Origin: Kiritimatiellia bacterium
Lineage (GTDB): Bacteria; Verrucomicrobiota; Kiritimatiellia; RFP12; DVOR01
Direction of reading: 5' to 3'
Assembly: GCA_900771325.1 (NCBI GenBank)
Contig: CAAGNN010000043.1
Location: 1 to 11,093 of the forward strand
DNA length: 11,093 nucleotides
The notes beneath the pieces are model-generated. The model saw only the letters and a program-made list of their open reading frames with translations. It was not told where the DNA came from and did no database searches. Numbering within the stretch: position 1 is the stretch's first letter; every line of letters begins with the position of its first letter. Shown piece by piece: positions 7,847 through 11,093 of the stretch. Both the position numbers and the translations under genes were made by a program.

Positions 7847-8206
7847 ATGACGCTTACGCTTTTGCACGCAAAGCTCCACCACCTGCGCGTCACGCAGGCC
7901 GACCTGGAGTATCTCGGCTCGCTCACCATTGATGAAGACCTGATGGATGCCGTCGGCCTGGCCACCTACGAGAAGATTCTCGTGGCCAACCTCGACAACG
8001 GCCAGCGCCTAGAAACCTACGCCATCCCCGGCCCGCGCGGCTCGCGCATCGCCTGCCTCAACGGCGCGGCGGCCTATATGGGCAAGGTGGGCGACCGCCT
8101 CATCATTATGGCCTTCGCCCAGGTCGATGCCGCCGAGGCCGCCACCTTTACCCCCCGGGTCGTCCGCCTCGATGCCGAGAACCGCATCGTGGCCCAGGCC
8201 TACTGA
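7847..8206 (+). CDS. panD: Aspartate 1-decarboxylase proenzyme
   Basis: PanD converts L-aspartate to beta-alanine for pantothenate and coenzyme A synthesis, in the cytoplasm. The 119-aa length is normal. The family residues fall at the standard numbering: Lys9 in LHAKLH, the self-cleavage site Gly24-Ser25 in YLGSLTID (Ser25 becomes the pyruvoyl group), Arg54 and Tyr58 in QRLETYAI, and the active-site loop NGAAA at 72-76. The correct start is the ATG at 7847, because only from there does the numbering match; the same frame stays open far upstream as a shadow of the protease gene. It begins 16 bp after the protease stop. I see no Shine-Dalgarno sequence in that gap, so it may depend on ribosomes arriving from the protease gene. 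No other pantothenate gene is nearby. Confidence 0.95.
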   Translation: MTLTLLHAKLHHLRVTQADLEYLGSLTIDEDLMDAVGLATYEKILVANLDNGQRLETYAIPGPRGSRIACLNGAAAYMGKVGDRLIIMAFAQVDAAEAATFTPRVVRLDAENRIVAQAY

Positions 8207-8253
8207 AGCACTCCCATTTCTCCAACCCCCTCCCCGAAAAGGAACCTCAAACT

Positions 8254-9333
8254 ATGGCAGAGAAGAAGCCTACCGCTACGGCCACCCAAGACAAGCTGAC
8301 CGCCGTCCTCAACCAGATCCGCAAGGAGTTCGGTGCCTCGGCGATTATGAAGATGAGCGAAGTTGAAGTCCAGGAGGTGCCCGTCATCTCCACCGGTGCC
8401 TTCTCGCTCGACCTCGCCCTCGGTGCCGGCGGCGTCCCCCGCGGCCGCATCATCGAGATCTTCGGCAACGAGTCTTCCGGCAAGACAACCCTCTCGCTCC
8501 ACATCGCCGCCAACGCCCAGAAGCAGGGCGGCGTGGTGGCCTTCATCGATGCCGAGCACGCGCTCGACCTCGCCTACGCCCGCCGCATCGGCGTGGATGT
8601 CGATAACCTCCTCCTCTCCCAGCCCAACTCCGGCGAAGAGGCCCTGCAGATCACCGAGCAGCTCGTCCGCTCGGGTGCCGTCGACGTGGTCATCGTCGAC
8701 TCCGTGGCCGCCCTCGTGCCCCAGTCCGAGCTCGATGGCGACATCGGCGACTCGCACATGGGCGCCCAGGCCCGCCTAATGTCCCAGGCGATGCGCAAGC
8801 TCACAGGCCTGCTCGCCACCACCAAGACCCTCTGCATCTTCACCAACCAGATCCGGATGAAGATTGGCGTGATGTTCGGCTCGCCCGAGACCACCACCGG
8901 CGGCAACGCCCTCAAGTTCTACGCCTCGGTCCGGATGAAGATTGCCCGCATTGCCACCATCAAGGACAACACCGGCAAGGCCATCGGCAACCGCACCCGC
9001 GTCAACGTGGTCAAGAACAAGGTCGCCCCGCCCTTCACCGAGGCGGAGTTCGACATCCTCTACGCTCGCGGCATCTCCTGGGAGGGCTCCATCCTCGATG
9101 CCGCCCTCGCAGCCGGTGTCATCACCAAGCGCGGCAGCTGGCTCTCCTTCGAAAGCGAGCAGATCGGCCAAGGCGCCGCCGCCGCCACCGAATACCTCCG
9201 CACCAACCCCGAGCTCCTCGAGCGCATCCGCGCCAAGGTTCTCGAGCACCGCGAGGTCTTCGCCCCCGGCAACTCCGCCCGCTCAACCCCTGATGCCGAG
9301 CCCGAGGCCGAAACACCCAAGGCTGACGCCTAA
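8254..9333 (+). CDS. recA: RecA recombinase
   Basis: RecA coats single-stranded DNA, drives strand exchange in repair, and triggers LexA-type self-cleavage. The 359-aa protein is the normal length. It shows the P-loop GNESSGKTT (71-79, Lys77), the FIDAEHALD motif, Walker B-like VVIVDSVAALVP, the L1 loop region GDIGDSHMG, the FTNQIRMKIGVMFGSPETTTGGNALKFYASVR block covering loop L2 (about 206-227), KNKVAPPF, and an acidic Glu/Pro/Ala tail. Two positions are unusual: Asn72 where a Pro is normal in GPESSGKT, and MKIARIATI (228-236) where LDIRRIG is common. AAAAGGA (8237-8243) lies 10 nt before the ATG. The 47-bp gap after panD has no visible promoter and no LexA-type palindrome, so recA may be transcribed from upstream or from a promoter inside panD. 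No recX follows; a strong terminator does. Confidence 0.98.
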   Translation: MAEKKPTATATQDKLTAVLNQIRKEFGASAIMKMSEVEVQEVPVISTGAFSLDLALGAGGVPRGRIIEIFGNESSGKTTLSLHIAANAQKQGGVVAFIDAEHALDLAYARRIGVDVDNLLLSQPNSGEEALQITEQLVRSGAVDVVIVDSVAALVPQSELDGDIGDSHMGAQARLMSQAMRKLTGLLATTKTLCIFTNQIRMKIGVMFGSPETTTGGNALKFYASVRMKIARIATIKDNTGKAIGNRTRVNVVKNKVAPPFTEAEFDILYARGISWEGSILDAALAAGVITKRGSWLSFESEQIGQGAAAATEYLRTNPELLERIRAKVLEHREVFAPGNSARSTPDAEPEAETPKADA

Positions 9334-9352
9334 TTTCCCGCCCTTTCACTCC

Positions 9353-9380
9353 GGCCCTGCAGTCTTGCGGGGCCCTTTTT
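9353..9380 (+). terminator. Rho-independent terminator after recA
   Basis: GGCCCTGC (9353-9360) pairs with GCGGGGCC (9367-9374), an 8-bp stem with one G-U pair and the loop AGTCTT. It is followed by C and five T (9376-9380). This is a textbook intrinsic terminator 19 bp after the recA stop. The T tract ends only 10 bp before the ATG of the acetyltransferase gene, which leaves no room for a normal promoter downstream of it. Confidence 0.88.
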
Positions 9381-9390
9381 GTATCCTGCA

Positions 9391-9981
9391 ATGAAGACCG
9401 AACGCGAAAAGATGCTCTCCGGCGAGCCCTACGACGGCCGCGACCCCGAACTCCTCAACCGCTACTGGCTCGCCCGCAAGCTCCTCGCCGAGCTCAATGG
9501 CCCCCTCGCCCTGGCCCCCGAACGCGCCCCCGAGCGCGAGGCCACGCTCCGCCAACTCCTCGGCTCCCTGGGCGAACGCACCTGGGTGGAAGCGCCCTTT
9601 ATGTGCGACTACGGCTGCAACATCCACCTCGGCTCGGACATCTACATCGGCTACAACTGCATCTTCCAGGACGATGCCCCCATCACCATCGGCGATGGTA
9701 CCCTTATCGGTGCCGGCACCATCCTCTCCGCCCCCGAGCACCCCCTCCGCCCCGAAGAGCGGATGGTCCGCGACGCAACCGGTGCCCTGCGCTACGTCAC
9801 CCGCTCCAAGCCCGTCACCATCGGCCGTTGCTGCTGGTTCGGCGTGGGCGTGCGCGTCCTCCCCGGCATCACCATCGGCAATGGGGCCGTCATCGGTGCC
9901 GGCGCCGTCGTCACGCGCGACGTCCCCCCGCGCACCATCGTTGCCGGCGTCCCCGCCCGCGCCCTGCGCACCCTCCCCTAA
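9391..9981 (+). CDS. Maltose/galactoside-type O-acetyltransferase (left-handed beta-helix)
   Basis: This 196-aa enzyme belongs to the LacA/Maa/NodL group, which moves acetyl from acetyl-CoA to a hydroxyl of a sugar or related acceptor in the cytoplasm. The N-terminus KTEREKMLSGEPYDGRDPEL is the family's typical opening cap region. Next come FMCDYGCNIHLG and hexapeptide repeats forming the beta-helix (ITIGDGTLIGAGT, VTIGRCCWFGVGV, ITIGNGAVIGAGAVVTRDVP). His117 in APEHPL matches the catalytic histidine (His115 in LacA). The C-terminal VAGVPAR is also typical. I chose the ATG at 9391. A TTG at 9379 is in frame but lies inside the T tract of the recA terminator, and the ATG fits the family N-terminus. 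No Shine-Dalgarno sequence is visible. The natural acceptor cannot be told from sequence, so I give no symbol. Confidence 0.93.
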   Translation: MKTEREKMLSGEPYDGRDPELLNRYWLARKLLAELNGPLALAPERAPEREATLRQLLGSLGERTWVEAPFMCDYGCNIHLGSDIYIGYNCIFQDDAPITIGDGTLIGAGTILSAPEHPLRPEERMVRDATGALRYVTRSKPVTIGRCCWFGVGVRVLPGITIGNGAVIGAGAVVTRDVPPRTIVAGVPARALRTLP

Positions 9982-9989
9982 GCAATTGA

Positions 9990-10012
9990 TGTGGGGGCTG
10001 CTCGCCCCCACA
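9990..10012. other. Perfect 9-bp hairpin after the acetyltransferase gene
   Basis: TGTGGGGGC (9990-9998) and GCCCCCACA (10004-10012) form a perfect 9-bp stem with loop TGCTC, beginning 8 bp after the stop codon. No T tract follows, so it is not a standard terminator on its own. It may stabilise the 3' end of the transcript. Confidence 0.7.
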
Positions 10013-10019
10013 CCCCTCG

Positions 10020-10036
10020 GGAGCGCGGTGCGCTCC
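10020..10036. other. Perfect 7-bp hairpin
   Basis: GGAGCGC (10020-10026) and GCGCTCC (10030-10036) pair perfectly around the loop GGT. No T tract follows. It is the second of the stacked hairpins in this intergenic region. Confidence 0.65.
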
Positions 10037-10042
10037 ACCCCG

Positions 10043-10079
10043 GCCGGCGCGCCCTACGGGCACGCCGGCTTTTGCTTTT
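10043..10079 (+). terminator. Rho-independent terminator of the acetyltransferase gene
   Basis: GCCGGCGCGCCC (10043-10054) pairs with GGGCACGCCGGC (10058-10069) as a 12-bp stem with one C-A mismatch and the loop TAC. It is followed by TTTT, GC and TTTT (10070-10079). This is the best terminator for + strand transcription in this region, about 60 bp after the stop codon. Confidence 0.82.
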
Positions 10080-10125
10080 GCGTTGCCCGTTCTGACAGGC
10101 CGCGTCCCCGCGGACTAAGCGCAAC

Positions 10126-10157
10126 AATGCGCCCCCGAGGATTCTCGGGGGCGCATT
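10126..10157. terminator. Perfect 14-bp hairpin between convergent genes, probably bidirectional terminator
   Basis: AATGCGCCCCCGAG (10126-10139) and CTCGGGGGCGCATT (10144-10157) are perfectly complementary with loop GATT. The T runs are short on both strands: ATTT on the + side, and ATTGTT when read from the - strand. Its position between two genes that face each other, and its symmetry, fit a terminator working in both directions, mainly for the UPF0210 gene since the acetyltransferase already has its own. Confidence 0.7.
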
Positions 10158-10158
10158 T

Positions 10159-10189
10159 GCTAACCGCTAGCAGCTAACCGCTAACCGCT
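10159..10189. repeat. Heptamer repeat (GCTAACC x3)
   Basis: GCTAACC occurs at 10159-10165, 10173-10179 and 10180-10186, the last two in tandem and followed by GCT. The first copy is separated from the others by GCTAGCA, which is itself close to the same unit. It lies between two hairpins in the convergent intergenic region. Its function is unknown; slippage-generated repeat is the plain explanation. Confidence 0.7.
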
Positions 10190-10214
10190 CGCCTTGCGGC
10201 TGCGCCGCAAGGCG
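10190..10214 (-). other. Perfect 11-bp hairpin directly abutting the UPF0210 stop codon
   Basis: CGCCTTGCGGC (10190-10200) and GCCGCAAGGCG (10204-10214) pair perfectly around a 3-nt loop. On the - strand the stem begins on the base right after the TAG stop codon (10215-10217). No T tract follows on that strand (AGCGGTTAGC), so by itself it is not a classical terminator; it may act with the 14-bp hairpin further on. Confidence 0.7.
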
Positions 10215-11093
10215 CTAGTTCATCAGCGAGTGGATGGGGGCGGGGATGTGGCCGCCGTGGCCGACGAAGGCCTCCTGGCCATCGGGGCAACGGGGGGCAA
10301 CGACCGTGCCGCCGCCGAAGAGGCCGCCGAAGTCGAAGTAATCGCCCACCTTCGCGCCGGGGACGGGGATGACGCGCACGCCGGTGGTCTTGCGGGCCGA
10401 GACGCCGATGGCGCACTCGTCGAGGATGATGCCAGCGAGGGTGCTGGCCGGGGTGTCGCCCGGGAGCATAATCATATCCAGGCCCACGGAGCAGACGCTG
10501 GTCATCCCTTCAAGCTTCTCCAGGCAGAGGGTGCCATCGGTGAGGGCGAGCTCGAGGGTGTGGTCTTCCATCGGGGGAATGAAGGCGCCGGAGAGTCCGC
10601 CGACGGAGGAGGAGGCGAAGGCGCCGCCCTTCTTGACTGCGTCGTTGAGCATCATCACCGCAGCGATGGTGCCCGGGCAGCCAATCTTCTTAATGCCCAT
10701 CGCCTGATAGATTTCGCCGACCGAGTCGCCCACCTTCGGGGTCGGCGCGAGGGAGAGGTCGAGAATACCGAAGGGCACACCAAGCTTCTTGGCCACGTGG
10801 CGGCCGATGAGCTCGCCGGTGCGGGTGACGCGGTAGGTGGTGTGCTTGATCTCCTCGGCGATCTCATCGAGCGTCACCTCCGGGTCGGCGGCGACCAGCT
10901 TCTCGACCGCGCGCTTGACCACGCCCGGACCCGAGACGCCCGCGTTGATGACCACCTCGGGCTCGCCCGCGCCTAGCAGCGTGCCGGCCATAAAGGGGTT
11001 GTCCTCGGTGATGTTGGCGAAGACGACAATCTTCGCGCAGCCGAAGCCGTGCATAAACTCCGTGGCCTTGGAGATCTCCACCATCTTCTGCGC
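10215..11093 (-). CDS. UPF0210/DUF711 (PFL-like family) protein, 5' end missing
   Basis: The reading frame is open to the right edge (the first codons seen encode AQKMVEIS), so 293 codons including the stop are visible. The family is about 450 aa, which means roughly the first 160 residues lie outside the window. The Met codon at 11082-11084 is internal and not the true start. Family-typical stretches are GCAKIVVFANITEDNPFMAG, INAGVSGPGVVKRAVEK, LGVPFGILDLSLAPTP, VGDSVGEI, the ASSSVGGLSGAFIP block, CSVGLDMIMLPGDT and the end GGHIPAPIHSL. Structures are known for the family and it has been compared with the pyruvate formate-lyase fold, but no enzyme activity is established, so I assign none. 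In other bacteria it often sits next to a small ACT-domain (UPF0237) gene, which if present would lie to the right. It converges on the acetyltransferase gene. Confidence 0.92.
   Translation of the reverse strand, partial: AQKMVEISKATEFMHGFGCAKIVVFANITEDNPFMAGTLLGAGEPEVVINAGVSGPGVVKRAVEKLVAADPEVTLDEIAEEIKHTTYRVTRTGELIGRHVAKKLGVPFGILDLSLAPTPKVGDSVGEIYQAMGIKKIGCPGTIAAVMMLNDAVKKGGAFASSSVGGLSGAFIPPMEDHTLELALTDGTLCLEKLEGMTSVCSVGLDMIMLPGDTPASTLAGIILDECAIGVSARKTTGVRVIPVPGAKVGDYFDFGGLFGGGTVVAPRCPDGQEAFVGHGGHIPAPIHSLMN

Noticed and set aside
6796..7965. Long open frame (389 codons) on the - strand
   Set aside because: It is antisense to the protease and panD genes, both of which have clear family motifs. 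Its Gly/Val/Asp/Glu-rich translation is typical of the reverse frame of GC-rich genes.
9379..9390. TTG start for the acetyltransferase
   Set aside because: The TTG is inside the terminator T tract, and the ATG at 9391 gives the standard family N-terminus.
260..9981. A single functional operon or a new defence or metabolic system
   Set aside because: The genes have unrelated, mostly well-known roles, a terminator-like hairpin lies between the first two genes, and a strong terminator precedes the last. Only exporter-protease coupling, and perhaps panD and recA, is supported.
10194..10976. Open frame of 260 codons on the + strand over the UPF0210 gene
   Set aside because: It overlaps a gene with extensive family matches on the other strand, and its translation is low-complexity Ala/Gly/Glu/His-rich without any recognisable domain.

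Overview
This is a GC-rich bacterial chromosomal window. Six genes on the + strand run in one direction (260-9981), and one gene on the - strand converges on them from the right edge. I see no tRNA, rRNA, CRISPR array, insertion sequence or phage gene. The mix of genes (a free-standing OadA/PycB-like carboxyltransferase, a large exported tricorn-like protease, and an UPF0210/DUF711 protein) together with hairpin-rich, GC-rich intergenic tails suggests a Gram-negative, probably anaerobic bacterium. A PVC-group relative (Kiritimatiellota, Lentisphaerota or Verrucomicrobiota) is my best guess. That placement is an inference from gene content and style, not from a search.

Layout: 1-122 is a 22-bp tandem repeat running off the left edge. 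It is followed by a short heptamer repeat and a good sigma70-type promoter (174-203). Then come oadA-like biotin carboxyltransferase (260-2119), a 141-bp gap with a weak terminator-like hairpin, an MsbA-type ABC exporter with an unusually long loop (2261-4378), a signal-peptide-bearing tricorn-family S41 protease (4381-7830, 2 bp after the exporter), panD (7847-8206), recA (8254-9333), a strong intrinsic terminator (9353-9380) and a maltose/galactoside-type acetyltransferase (9391-9981). The 233 bp between the acetyltransferase and the convergent gene hold five hairpins and a heptamer repeat. The UPF0210/DUF711 gene (10215-11093, - strand) is cut by the right edge.

How the genes fit together: the ABC exporter and the protease are almost certainly co-transcribed, and both act at the cell envelope. 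panD and recA follow closely enough to be on the same transcript, but no pathway joins them. The carboxyltransferase works in C3/C4 acid metabolism and needs partners (a biotin carboxylase or a Na+-pump subunit) that are not in the window.

I found no convincing new multi-gene system. The most unusual items are the phased 22-bp repeat upstream of the promoter, the AccB-type biotin domain on an OadA-type enzyme, the long exporter loop, the change in codon composition inside the exporter gene, and the terminator that ends 10 bp before the acetyltransferase start codon.
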